From Rosa chinensis (taxonomy: Eukaryota > Streptophyta > Magnoliopsida > Rosales > Rosaceae), in the NCBI RefSeq assembly GCF_002994745.2, contig NC_037088.1, positions 47,050,911-47,114,910 on the forward strand: a DNA stretch of 64,000 bases. Direction: 5' to 3'. The translations under genes were made by a program, and so were the position numbers. Below are positions 34,323 through 47,300 of this stretch, one piece after another. The notes under the pieces are model-generated. The model did no database searches. It was not told the origin of the DNA and was given only the letters and a program-made list of their open reading frames with translations. Each line of letters opens with the position of its first letter. The first letter of the stretch is position 1.

Positions 34323-35637
34323 TTAATAACATGGTTTGCCTACCAAATTCAAGTCCGATATACTAGAGGGATCGATCGGGCCGCGGAGCCACAACTTCTT
34401 AATTCTTTCAACACATCTTATTTCCAAATCTGTGCTCATATATCTCAGGTTTTTACACTTGCGCAAATCAAGGATCTCGAGTTGAGGACAACAATCAAGA
34501 ATTGTCTCCAAGCCATTGCAAGTCAGATCATTCCTACGGATCTCAAGGAGGAGTAAACCATGCATGGTTCCTGATATAGCAACTGCATCCTCGTCGCTAT
34601 AATACTGCCTGGAAGACTTTCTTCCATTCGGGGTGTTAAATTTGAATGATTTCAAAAGAGGGCAGCAGCGCCCAACTACTTGTAGAGCTTTACTGGAGAA
34701 TTTGCACATCGAAATGTCAAGTTCCTCCAAAACTGGCAGTCTCAAAGCTGCTTCACACAAAACCTCATCAGTTATAATGCCACAATTGAACAAACTGAGG
34801 TGTCTAATAAATCCAGCTGAACTGTATGAGAGGTTAAGAAGAAATACAATTAAACTTCTATATGACCAACACAATGACTGCAAAATATACATATATGAAT
34901 TCTGACATGCATATATAGAAATCAATATTTACATTTGTGTGTATACAAAATATACATATATGAATTCTGACATGCATATATAGAAATCAATATTTACATT
35001 TGTGTGTATATCGAGTATGCATTATCTACTACGTTTGCCAATTGTTACCAGCAATGTTAAATTCATGTGATATATATCATCTTCAAAGACATTTCTGAGG
35101 GGAAACTCCTCAAAATAATGACGATTCACTTACTTGAGAAAAAGAGGATATCATTTCTTCAACTTACTCTATGTATTATACAGAGAGAACGAGAACAAAG
35201 TAAAACATGCTTTCTGTAAAATAAAATAAAATAAAAACTAATAATTCGAACCTGTTGGTGATATACTTTAACAGTTCATTGTTGCAAAAGTAGTCGACGT
35301 TGACATAGACAAAACTACCGGAGCTACGGTGTATGGCGCGGCGGCACATCTTCACTATATCATAACGCAACGGCGGCCCGAACATGAACTCTGTATGGTT
35401 GCTCATGAAGTCGATGGTGCGCCACAGCATAGGGTCTTTGCAGATTTCACGCCACGTCTTGCACACCATCTCAGCCACCGTCAGGGATTCGATGTCTCCG
35501 AGACGTGACAGTATCGATGCCGTAACGACGCCCGGAAGTTCCGTCCAGTCTCGGCGGCTCAGGCGTCGTTTTACGTGGGTTCCAACTCTTGGGGCCATCA
35601 GGGTTTTGCTCGATCGTTTAGTAGTGCTGGCGAACAT
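34323..35637 (-). CDS. F-box/LRR protein 2 (SKIP19/FBL23-like)
   Basis: Exons: 35252-35637 and 34323-34821, phase 2 intron, 294 residues. The F-box is DWTELPGVVTASILSRLGDIE to LWRTIDF at about residues 28-72. The leucine-rich part (LEELDISMCKFSS, LLLLEIRRNDLT, LEILDLRKCKNL) forms the presumed target-binding surface. Close to F-box 1 but with seven extra residues between the second Met and the F-box (THVKRRLS). It is followed, in the same order as F-box 1, by a clamp gene copy (C). Expected role: SCF substrate receptor; target unknown. Confidence 0.85.
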
Positions 35638-36623
35638 ATAGGAGTTCTATTTATGGCTGTAACAAGTCCCAAGTCATAACGTAACCCGGTCGATCTCCTC
35701 TATTAGGTATGAGTCCTCCATATACACGTAATGTTATTTTCTTTTTCCTATTTTAACATATTCTTGGCTTATACAGGGGATGTCCATCAGTTGATGAGTA
35801 CGTAGATGGATCAATTGAGCGGCTGCTCAGTGCTCAAGCCATTGGTAATTGGTTGTAACATCATGGAAATTTGGAAAAGAGAAAAACAGTTATCCGACAC
35901 TACTAAGGAAAAGAGTTTGATCGTAAACTCATAAACACGATGTGCTGAGCAAATTAACAGATTGTGGCTTCAACAATTCCCTATAATGTATAGTGTATCG
36001 GATTTGAATTTTGTAGGGAAAATTTCGTGTTAGCAACTCTCTTTCTCCTGTGCATTATGCATTGTACATTAAGATACCATGATTCTTTTTGGTCATGAAC
36101 TTTGCTGCAGATTCTCTGTTGTCATTACCATTAGGCTAAAATGTAGCCACTACTCACTAATAAACCCGGATTTCATGACTAGAGATTACTGCCCTGGATT
36201 GTGATTCATACATCGCTCCAGAGTATGTATGTGATGTTAAATGGAGAGTATGCTACTGTAAAACAAGAAAAAGCGAAGCATTTCCGCTAGTAGTTTGAAA
36301 ACATATATTGTAGATGTCTTTTGAACCAATAATGGAAAAAATGAGATAGGATCTTAAAACCTTTTCAGCAATATCAACAAAATGAGTTTGACATGGTTAC
36401 GTTTCTTTTCTTATGCATTCTAAGGTGTATAAGCTGACTAAGCAGGGTTAGAGTACAATCAGAATGAGGTGGAGGCAAGCTACCTCCAACATGAAAAAAT
36501 GTTGCATGTCAACAATGGTAATAGAGACAGATTCTGCAACATCTACTGGAATCGATACACCCTAAAGAATTCTTAATCGAGGACAGAGAAAATACATGTA
36601 AAATTTGACTCATAGATGATCAC
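35638..36623. repeat. Spacer between F-box 2 and clamp C, direct copy of 15548-17701
   Basis: No gene. It matches the region between F-box 1 and clamp B without the 1.1-kb mosaic insertion present there. The join corresponds to about 35890-35920. Confidence 0.55.
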
Positions 36624-37775
36624 CTAAAGCCTAGAACAAAACAGGATACTACCGAGTCCATTAACAGGTACCTCCAACGCAGTGCGTAAATCCAAAAGCT
36701 GGTGCAGCCTAACTGTCTGATAAACTCGCCGCATTCAGGAATGCACTCTTATGATGGAGACCAAATTCCAACAAAAATGGATATTGACCCCTCTCACGCA
36801 GAATCCGGTATCTCTCAGCCTGTACAACATTAAAATGAAGTTAATTGGTAAACCAAAGTGTAGGGTAGCACACTATTGCATGGTACTAAATAGACCTTAC
36901 CCCTTCCTCCAGAATAACCACTTTATTGACTACTCGGAACATAATACGAGTCCCCGTCACATCGGCATGAACTGAAATGATGCACAGTAGACCAGTAAGC
37001 AGCATACACAACATGCTATGAAGCTACAGAAAAATTTAATAGGCATTAAACCAGTGGCTCCAAAGTAACCCACACAGCGCTCCTCTAGAACCCAATATTG
37101 CTGGAAATTTCTCAACAAAAAGTAAATGCAGCCACTAATCATGCATTAACCAAACCAACAAATGCAATTCGAAAGCATGTGTGTGTGTGAATTTTGTAGC
37201 AAACAAGATATAAGGTCGAGAACTGACTCTTCAATTAGCAAATTAGTTTGTCTTGTGACAAAAAATTAATATACTTTTGCAAGGATATACAGAAATGCTG
37301 CATCAAGCAATTAATTAAATATACAGACACTGAAACTAATCTCACATCTAAATCTGCCACAATTTATCACAACTGACTTACACCAAGTAATCAGTAATGT
37401 ACAGAAAAATTGATAAGTTGCCTAAAAGGACCTTCAAACCCATAAAAGCTCAGAGAATTGATAAGTTGCCTAAAAATCTGGGCCGGCATCTCAATGCTCA
37501 CTATATAACTGTAATCCGACCAATCCAATCCCGCCAAAGAACCCCGATATGAGGAAATGAGCGCCATCTCAGAGCTGTGCACGGCAACAGCATCCCCTGA
37601 AACAAATTGAAGCCAAATAAAAATCATTGAATAATTGAAAATTTGAAACCTCCCAAATTCTTGAAAGAAAATAATTACTTACTGTCCCTCAGAGAATAGA
37701 GCAGGGCGTTGTAGTTCGGCTTTGCTCCGGAGAAGCATACAGAAATGCCATCATCGTCTTCATAGTCGTCGATGG
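36624..37775 (-). pseudogene. Clamp C: truncated and frameshifted copy of clamp B
   Basis: Exons matching B are at 37683-37775 (only the 3' end of exon 1), 37432-37596, 36901-36971 and 36624-36819. Exon 2 and exon 3 are open and near identical to B. Exon 4 lacks two bases (CT) in the stretch coding RVRLHQL, which shifts the frame. The donor after exon 2 is changed from GTAC to GTCC (still GT). At 37775 the homology to B stops within the acidic loop and runs directly into a receptor-like-protein fragment, so the first domain and the start are gone. Not a functional clamp. Confidence 0.85.
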
Positions 37776-39310
37776 CGTTGCCAAAAACACCCCAAAATCC
37801 CACAATGAATCCCAGTGTGGTGCTTTACATACAGCCCTTTATATCCGGAACCATCCTCATCATCATCATACTTCCAGTGAATCTGTTGGCTCCGAGAATT
37901 AATACATACAGATTTTTTCCAATCCACTCTGGTATGCTCCCTGACAATTTGTTCCCACCAAGATCAAGCGTAAACAGTCTTGTACAGTTGTTGCTTAATC
38001 TCAGCCAGGACACTGAAGATAGTTGTGAGCACATGAAGCGTAGAATTTGACCAGATAGATTGTTGTTGGAAAAATCTATGGTGCTAGTCATTATTAACCT
38101 GGGGATGGTTCCAGACAGATGATTCCTTGAGAGATCAAGCGAAACCAATTTCTTGAGTTTTGTTATGGAAGCGGGTTTGCTACCAATCAGGTCATTCCTA
38201 GAAAGATCTAGGGTCACCATATTTGGCATCTCCTCGCCAATGCTCAAGGGAATTGGTCCGGAAAATCTATTGTCTGCCAAGCTGAGCTCCGTTACATTTT
38301 GCCAAAGTGGAAGAGAACCCTCCAAGACGTTGTTGTACAAATTAACGTATGCTCCAACAGAAAAATTTACTGTGCTTGGAAGGCGCCCTCTCAATTGATT
38401 ATCAGAGAGATCCACAGTAAACCACCAATCATAATAAGATTGTGACATTTTCCAAAACCAATCAGGTATTGCAGCTGAAATTCCAACATTTGAGAAATTT
38501 ATTTCATCGAGGAAACTCTGATTTCTGAGCCACATTGGAAAAGCGGGATTCATCAGTTTGCAATCACTGATGGAGAGAAACAATGACATGGAAAACCAGA
38601 GAGTTTGTGGAAGACAGAGGATAACTTATCAAACTAGAGAGATTGGGAAGATGAATTTCAGATATAACACCTTCCCATGAACCACCCCAGACTCCAAGAA
38701 TAACGATGCTCTCAACTCTGAAAGTTGTCCGATACTTTCTGGGATGGTGCCATTCATCATGTTGTTGAAGGCCAGGTCCAGGACCTGCAAATGTGACAGA
38801 TTTCCTATTGTGGCTGGGAGAGGACCCGAGAATGAGTTCTTTATGAACCCAAGACTTTCCAAATATTTAAGGGATCCCAAAGATTCAGGCAGTGATCCAT
38901 GGAGATTACTTGACATGAAATCTAGCACTTCTAAGCTACTATTACTGCATGTAGACAAAGCCTCTACAAATTGTTGTACATCCATACTTACATAATTATA
39001 TGATAGGTCTAGAGTCTGCAAACTTCAATGTTTATTTTTCCATGCACATTCAGGAAGGGAGCCAGTAAGTCTAGAACTGGAGACATACTGTGACAAGTAG
39101 TTATCTGAGAGTTTAAAGCCCAAGAGTGATGCGAAATTTAGATATGGAAGTCTGTGGGAGGTGATGAAGATGAGAAAAAGTCAAGTCCAACTCTAGCAGT
39201 GAAGGAAGCTGACTGATAGCCGGAAGCCAATCAGCTGACGCCATGCTATTTCTTGAGGCCTCCAATTGATATCATTTGCAATCTAAGGTTTAGTACATGG
39301 AACAACCCTA
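37776..39310 (-). pseudogene. Leucine-rich-repeat receptor-like protein fragment (EIX-receptor-like)
   Basis: Minus-strand frames show plant extracellular LRRs: VDLSDNQLRGRLPS, LSLADNRFSGPIP, LDLSRNDLIGS, LDLSRNHLSGTIP, LDLGGNKLSGSIPEWIG, and further upstream LDLSYNYVSM and LDFMSSNLHGSLPESLG. These match cell-surface receptor-like proteins such as ethylene-inducing-xylanase receptors. There are frame breaks near 38590-38630 and 39020, and missing repeats (for example after SSVSWLRLSNN). There is no signal peptide and no membrane segment: the 3' end runs into clamp C. A transposed or recombined dead fragment. Confidence 0.85.
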
Positions 39311-39874
39311 TTAGCTGAGGACTTCTTCAAAGTTGTACTCTCCGAGGCTCTGGCCATGACATGATTCATGCCTGTAATATAAACATGATGTTGAAAGTTA
39401 AACTACCTATATGATTTGTATGTAATGGGACTTCTACATTTTATGAGTTCCTGACGAGACGGGGGCAGCAACTCACACGATTAAGAATTTATCAACAATT
39501 TATCAAAACATAGTAAATGAATCAGGAGAAATAAAAAAGAAACGTAAAAGTCAAGCCCGTGTCATGTAAATGAATGAACAAGTGTATTAACTTTTCTGCA
39601 TTAATCGATTACATTTCACACAAGTAAAGATTCATCTACAAAGAATACAGTCTCTCCCAATAGGGGTATGCTATAAAAATCCCTATTCTCAAATCCCGGT
39701 TTACAACACATACTGTGAGGTTGTGTTTTCTAAGACAAATTAACATGTCAATTTTAACTGAACAAACCAAGGGAAACCTACTGGCCTGTTGTTGAGAGCC
39801 TGATGCTCAATGACTACAGAAGTTGACACTTCAATACGAATGTGGAATGAAATGCATGTTGCACAGGATGTTTC
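39311..39874. other. Spacer between the receptor fragment and the TRIPP-like gene
   Basis: No gene seen. AT-rich sequence that should include the 3' untranslated region of the gene ending at 39875. Confidence 0.4.
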
Positions 39875-42800
39875 TTAAAGAATCCTCGAGGAAATACTGG
39901 AAGTGGCATTAATCTTCAGCGATTGCTCAGGTATGTAAGTACAACCTGTTATGCCAGAAAATATTACCCTCCGTCAGAAGAAGAAATCTATAGTTGCGTT
40001 TTGGCACGTAATTAAGGGCAGAAGTTTTCACAGGTATATAATGTTACGCAGTGAAATGGATGAACTATAATCTGCAGTAGAAACAGGGGGATAACTACCT
40101 TTTTCCTTGACATCAATCTGAAGAGTGTCCAGCGTAATTATGCCATCGGTCAATGGAAGTAGCTCCAGCTTGATGGTGGCCGTAGATTGGGAGGGAACAC
40201 ATCTAACATGTCCATAGAAGATTATAATAATTGGAATAACCATGAATATAAAACAAACAAAATGAGACGGGGGTTTGAAGTATTACCCTAGTGGAACTCT
40301 ACTCTGAAGCCACAAATGTGTACAACCTAAACCAGCAGTAGGAACAACATCAGATACTGGAGAAGCTTGTTCTTTAGAAGAAGCTTGTTTCTGATTTGTC
40401 AATATAGAGGGTGCTGAGTTCAGCCTCTGCATTGTAGAGTAATGTCTCTCGGCAGTTGTTCTTCCTGTAAACCCAGGAAAACCAACAAATGGACTCATTG
40501 GAGAAGAAGGTGAAGAATTCAAGGATACGACTGAAGGTGGCGAAGTAAATGAAGCCGGGGCAAGAACCGTCAGAGATAGATCTTCAGTAGTTAAGTTTGA
40601 AGCCTGAAGAGTTAAGACCTGACCAATTGAAAAGTTTAGATGAAACCTACTTCACAAACATAAAAAAAGGACAGCTCCCACATACATATATGATACAAGC
40701 TATCAGTATATGAAACCTGAACAGGAAGTTGGGAGACTCCAGCATTTGGTGCACTAGATTGTCCAGACATTTCAGACGCAACAGATATCATAAGATCCCT
40801 TGAAATACGCGGTCGCCAACTTGTTGGCTGTTTAAAAAACAATCTTGACTCTGCAGACATAAATAAAAGTATCACAATTAAAAACGACATACTCAAATTC
40901 CCTATATATGTGGTAAACTAAAAGGAATATAATTACCCGTGTAGTTGCAACGACAGGATACCATAATTGCATACTGGTCAGCAGTTGAAGCAGCCCTTTT
41001 TCCTTCAGCAGTCTTCAATGCTAGACGTGAACTTGATGCTGCATTTCCAGCCTGTGCTAGTGATTGTTGAGTGCTTCTGTCACCACCAGTCTTGAAATTC
41101 TTCCACAGGGTTGTTGCTGGTTTAAGAATAAAAGAATGCTCTTCACCTCTCCTGTCACAAGAAATTCTAGTGAGATCAAGGGAAAGAACTAAGCTTAAGA
41201 TTCCAAAACTAAACGAACAAACAAACAAAAAATGTCTAAATTAAAGATTCCCATGATAGTAGTGAACATCAATTTCACAATGTTTACAATAGCAACCTTA
41301 ATAGCTACTGGTTAGCCACCGCTCTCTAGGTCTTAATCCTGATATCTACTCTGACAGGTTTCAGTGGACTATGTTACGTATTTTCCCAACGATTCTTTAT
41401 TCATGCAAGTCAAATTCAAGACCCAAAGACATGAACCTCCAGCCTCAAGCTTCTGTCTCCCCTTATGACTCATTCTTGCTGGATCCGCCTCCCAAGGCAA
41501 TATCTATTATCATAGAATGAAAGTGAACATTTTCTGTGCACAAGGTGCGCATTTTGCTGTGTGAAAACCTGCCAACGAGTTAGACTGAGGTTGTTTCCCT
41601 ATGCCAATTTGGTGTCAAAGCAGATGTAAGCTGTTATTCTTTTTTTTCTGCTGGTCTTTAAGCTTTTTCAACTGTCTTAAGATTGTGCTTACATTTGTGC
41701 ATAAAAAGGCACAACTCCTACGTGAACACAGAGCAGCAAGCAATCAGTCCTCAGACAACTTGACCCCAACTTATTGGCATTTGCAACTCATATAATGTCC
41801 TAAGTCCTAACCCTAGCTATATATTTCAATTAAAATTCAGAAAACACAAAAAATATAACTTTTAGGAGTAACAAAAAAGATTGCAGTGTTACTGTGTGAT
41901 AAAGATGAATTCTTAAATGACACCAAGACATAACAATAACCTGAGTGCTAAATTTGGTAAACTATGGTCACTTCCTGCTTCCACACATACAATTGGTAAT
42001 GATACAGACTGTCCACCTTTTGAAGCCTCCTCAGAGACAATCGTTATAGCATCTACATACACCACAATATTGGGTGCATGTGCTGGAGAAACATTCTGCA
42101 AAACATATTGACAACTTCAGTAGGATCTTGAGATTAAAGATTAAAAAACATGCCATTCTAATGAATGATTGGATACTATGAAACTATCATAAAAAGAACA
42201 CATATTCAACAAAAAAAAACTAGATCTGGTAATATCATTGTTCACACCTTTATCTGGACACAGAGAAGGTCATCTGTATTGCAGTCTGCAGCAAAAGAAT
42301 GAATTTCTACAGGTTGTATGATTTCAAGTTTTCTCCTCCATCTTCTTCCTGGTGTATAGATTCCTTCCAATCCACAACGAACAGAAAACCTTTCGCGCTC
42401 CAATGACACACCTCGAAAAGATAAAAGCCCGTCGTAACCAGCTTTTTGACTCTTCAAGAGCTTCAGAGATGAAAACTGATCCCAGTCTTCAAGATCAAAG
42501 CTTGGCTTAGAACTGGCGGCTTTAATAGGTGCAGGTGGTTGTGTAGTATTTTGTGGTAGCGATGACATGGAGTAACTTCTAAAATGGGAGAAAATCTGAG
42601 AACCGGATGTGGGCTTTTGAGGTGTGCCACCAATTCCTGAATCAGAAGTTAAAGGAGGAGATAAAGGACGAGCTGGAGGAGGAAGTACGTTATCCAACGG
42701 AAGCAGCCATTTTAACAACTCTCCACATGGGTCTGGATTTGCATAAACCAAGTTCTCCTGAGCCTCTGTAGACAAACTTCTCTCACGGTACTTCTCAAAC

Positions 42801-44351
42801 TGAAGAATCTCAATAACAGGGTCATTCAAAAAATCTACACCAACATTCACCTGTAAAAGAACCTGCACCCTTCCAAACAAGAAAATGAAATGAGAATAAG
42901 TGATTGTAAAGACAATTTAGCAAGTAAGAGGAAAAAAAGAATTCAAAAATCTGGAAGGTATCGAAAAGCAAAATAGCAGCAGATGACTAACTTAAATCTC
43001 CATATTTTAGGCAAATGGAAACTCCCCCCCTTTTTCCAGCCAGGTCCCCTTTTAATATAAAAGTGTGTGTGCGTACATATAGAAAAATAAAACAAATAAC
43101 CTATAAGTTTCATTACACGTACCACTATGTCTCCATTAGAAAGAGAGCAACACTTGACATTATTTCTTGCTACACCACCAGAGACGTTGGGATCAAAATT
43201 TCCTTTGTCAACAATGGCATTGAGTTGAGACAATGCACTTTTCTGGGTTCCATTTAACGTGTCCTCTGGACCATCCATCTCAGAAGATTCTGAAGACTTC
43301 TTATAAGAACCCTTTTTTGACCAAAGGGACTCACCTGACTCCGCAATCCTAACAAAAAAATGAGACCTCTCAAATCTTTGCAATAATATTTCAGTTTGTC
43401 TTTTGTGATCCTCCATTCGAAGAAGGGATTCACTAGCAGAAACATCCTTTTGTGGATCAGCCTTCTCTTTTGACAGGGTTTCACCATTTTGATCTGTACC
43501 TTGACTATCAGGACTACTTTCTCCTTTTCTTGACAATGTATCATTTTCATCTTCCACATTCCCATTTTGCTTCGTTGGGCTTTGCTTTAAGCCATTTTTA
43601 TTCATAGCTGCAGCTAATTTAAAAGGAGTAATAATTTCTGTATCCTGCTTACATGCTGACAGCAATGCAAGGATATGAACTTGTTCACCTGAAAAAATAA
43701 AATAATAACAATAATAATAATAGATTTCAGGTCATATTAGCTACTGGTATATTCTTCCATGTTTGGACAATACATGTCAGGAATGAAAGAGAGAGAGGAG
43801 ATTCAGGAAACAGCTACCAGGAAAAACAAAGGAGCGGTCCATAGAGTGTAATGATTGTATATCCGGTGCATCATTCCAATTATCGGGGAGTTCTTCTACA
43901 AGAACAAAACGAGCCTTAGAAATACAAGACTATATCACAACAATGCTACAGTGTACGTAAGGAATATAAGTACCCATTGGACCGTGTTATTTACATATTA
44001 GAACTCACTTTATGTGCATCCATAAGTGTCCGCGCCACACCGAATAAAGTCAGTGTAATGGAATCACTTACTGTATGGAATCGCAATCCATCCTTCCTCA
44101 TCCGAAACGTCATGATGCTTTGCTATACCAGATGAGTCGTTCTTTGCACCAGCGCCATGTTCAACTCTAGATTCATTTTCTCCAACGTGATCAGCAATTG
44201 CAGCATACTGTGGATATGAATCTTCAGCAATTAAACTCTCCAGAGTTGGTCCTGCTGGTTTCGGGGGAAGCTGCGCCTCCGGAGGTGGTTCATAAACGGC
44301 AGCAGCCGGTACATGTTGTACATGTTGACTAGATATTCTAAATAAATTCAT
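39875..44351 (-). CDS. TRIPP-like (At3g17900-type) plant protein, probable TRAPPII-associated factor
   Basis: Ten exons, all GT-AG and in phase: 44072-44351, 43818-43895, 43123-43688, 42248-42862, 41941-42095, 40937-41151, 40717-40850, 40287-40618, 40099-40202 and 39875-39945. They give 849 residues. The N-terminus begins MNLFRISSQHVQH with a Pro-rich stretch and EEGWIAIPYKELPDNWNDAPD. The middle has a charged low-complexity region (exon 3) and VNVGVDFLNDPVIEILQFEKYRE, with a Pro/Ser-rich part (exon 4). The C-terminal half looks like beta-sandwich segments (APNIVVYVDAITIV, YAIMVSCRCNYTE, STATIKLELLPLTDGIITLDTLQIDV). I recognise a conserved single-copy plant protein. From memory it corresponds to TRIPP, a plant component of the TRAPPII membrane-trafficking complex, but I cannot verify that name. 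It is intact and unrelated to its neighbours. Confidence 0.72.
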
Positions 44352-47300
44352 CGTCCCGCCAAAACAAAAAGCGCCTGAAAATCACTGCCAATGTCATTCC
44401 ATTTCTAAAAAGGATTACTCTAATACAAGTAAATGTGTGTGTTTCTAGCTACAAACAGAACAAATGTGTATGATATGATTACTAACAGAACAAGTTGTTA
44501 TTATAAATGCTGAAAGTAATTATCAAACCTTGTGAGAAACAGGCAATCAAAACAATGGTACATGTCATCCTTTGTGTAAGGCTTAACCATGTTGATCAGC
44601 ACCCTGACCACAAATTTTTTTTAACTCCAATCGAACTCTTGAATTAATAAATACTATCAGCAGATTTAATAGAAGTGATATCTAAGAATCTAAACATTTG
44701 AAAACTACGGCTTGAGCCTCAACTGGAGAAAAATAGATAAAAATTTTACCGGCAATGAGGTTTTGTGACAATCTGAAGGACAAGTGAATATAAAAGAAAT
44801 GATATGCCAAAACTGTAAGGAATTGAGATTGGTACAATCTTTTCTTTTCTTGTAAACTTTGGTGACCAAGATGAGCAGACAAACTAAAGGAATGAAAGGA
44901 AAGGAAGCATAGACAAAATCAAAGAAGATAATTGCAGCAGTGCTGCAGCTCAAAAGACTTTTGGAAAAACAGAATTGACAATCAAATTGATTCATTTAAC
45001 AATGGGATGGTGATTTTTGATAAACTTATACAATTATGATGAACTTATGTGAAAAATATGTCATTTAAATGTTGATGGTAATTACACTGCATAGCTTAAT
45101 TAAACTATCAGAACACTCATTTTTCGTCCTTTTGTGCTTTTGGAATACCATTGTTGACATTTCATATTTGTTCACCTTTACCACCGCCCTGCTGCATTTG
45201 AAATTGATGTCTGCTGCTGCAAATAAGGCTAGCAATATGTGTGTTGCACTTATTTCTACATATCAAAGGATTGACCAATCATACATTGGTCGATAATGGA
45301 AGCCAGTGGTGAAAATGGCCAGGCAAAGAGGTTACTGGAAGTCCTACGTAGACCTCATTAACATGCAAAAAACTATGTAGTTTGATTGCTAGCTAGCTAC
45401 CAGATCCAAGCACTTCTATTTTCCTTCATCACCATCTATGTGGGACAAAAGATTAAATAATTTATATTCTACATAGTCTATAGCTACCTTAGCTTAATTT
45501 GATTGTGGACTATCTACCTTTTCTGCAATCTAAACAAACTCATCTGTGAGTCCCTGTATATTTGGCCAGGTTTCATCAACTTCCTGGCTTGGCCTTTTGC
45601 TTACACAAACACACCTGTACAAAGCCTGGAACCTTCCCTTTTATAGGTACGGTACTCTTCCCTCTGCCTACCCAATAAACAAAGGTTCTCTTCCCCACTC
45701 TGATCTCCAAGTCCTATCCCTCCCAGAAATTTAAAAATACTGAAACAATATAAGGTTTGAATTTTAGTGAACTGCAGGTTACCAAACCGAACTGCAGTTT
45801 TTACTAAAATGATTTTGTTACCTCCTTTCTACCAGACAATAACGGCAAAAATTGGCTCAAACCTCTGAACTTGCAAACCAGCAAAGAAATATCGAGTTAC
45901 TATTCTTACCAACGAAACCTCTAAACAAAATCACTGACAACCCAATATCCAAGTATTCAATTTTGAAACATCCAATCATTGACCATTCAAATATACAACC
46001 CACAAAAAAATTTCAAATCAAATTCTGACAAAACCACAAATACCTTCCCACTTGTGTTGTCAATAGCTTCCGGTCTGTCTCAAAAAAAAAAAAAAAAAAT
46101 AGCTTCCGGTCTGTCTCTTCCCCTTCTTCCCCGTTCTCTCCTCCCTTTCTTTCGTCTCGGCTCTTTCTACGATATGGATTCGACCCAACTTGAAAAAGGA
46201 AGAAGCGAAATTCAATCATACCCAGTGTCCCAAATCAGTTCTCCCTCCCTCTCCTTTTGGCCAAGTCTCGCGAAGATGAACAATTGCTTTCATCTCTAAT
46301 AATAAGTATACTAGTATACTGATTAGATGAACCTCTCTCTTTCTGCCTACAACGATGACAGATCAGATCGCACTCTCAATCTAAACCTCTATATCTCTCT
46401 GTCTCTATTTCTCGATCGTTCTGGGACTCTCAGTCTGAAGCTCTCTCTCCTCAAAAAATGGAAGGGCAAAAGCGTCACGAAACTATTGTATGTGCCTAGC
46501 AACAGTAACCGGGCTTTAGATGTATGTACTAGAAAACCCAGCCGCGCAATGCTGCGGCACAAAAAAGTTGCAATGTTCTCTTGTCCAAACTGTAGGATAG
46601 AATTCAGAATAAAAAAATCCTCACAATTTACCCCCAAAAAAAAAACTACTTGTAGGATAGAATTATCTTATGGTACATAAACAGCTACATAGTTAATTTT
46701 TGGAGTTAATACACACTATCAAAGCCGAAGGCCCTAAAAGGAAATTTGCAGCTTAGCTTCATACTGCATTATTTGATTCCCAGAAGAGAAAGGAAAATGA
46801 AAATGAAACCCAGATAGGACCCCAAATGGAATAAAGATAGGACTCAATTTAAATACTTGTGTAATGGCAATCAAATGATTTCTTTATTTGGTAGGTGATG
46901 AGGATCATTGTCTGATACACTTTTAGACGGTTTAAATTTCCTCTAAGATTCTTAATCACAGTATTGTTCATTGTTGTGATTAAGACAGAAAAGCGAGATT
47001 GCAGGAGACGAATGTTCAGACTCTTGCTATCTATAATGTCAAACTGAATTGCAGGCGACTTCATTAGTGCCTAATTCTCCACTCCTTAACAAAATGGTAA
47101 CAAAGACCACAAATACCCTCTTTCAAAAGAAAAATATCTAGGTTTTATTTCGTGCTTGCAAATACACTAATTTTAATTGGTTCTGTAAAAACTCATGTGC
47201 AGACAATTGCAGGAGCAGTTAGAGACTGGTTCTATGACCGAACTCCATTCCAAAAGATAACCTGTCCTTACTCTTGCAATCCTACTTGCCATGCTCCAAA

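Larger units (their letters stand above)
34080..37775. repeat. Direct duplication of the F-box 1 to clamp B segment
   Basis: 34080-37775 matches about 14205-18960 in order and orientation (F-box gene, spacer, clamp exons 4 to 1). The first copy is longer by the 1.1-kb mosaic insertion. The duplication ends inside clamp exon 1, at the receptor-fragment junction. Confidence 0.8.
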
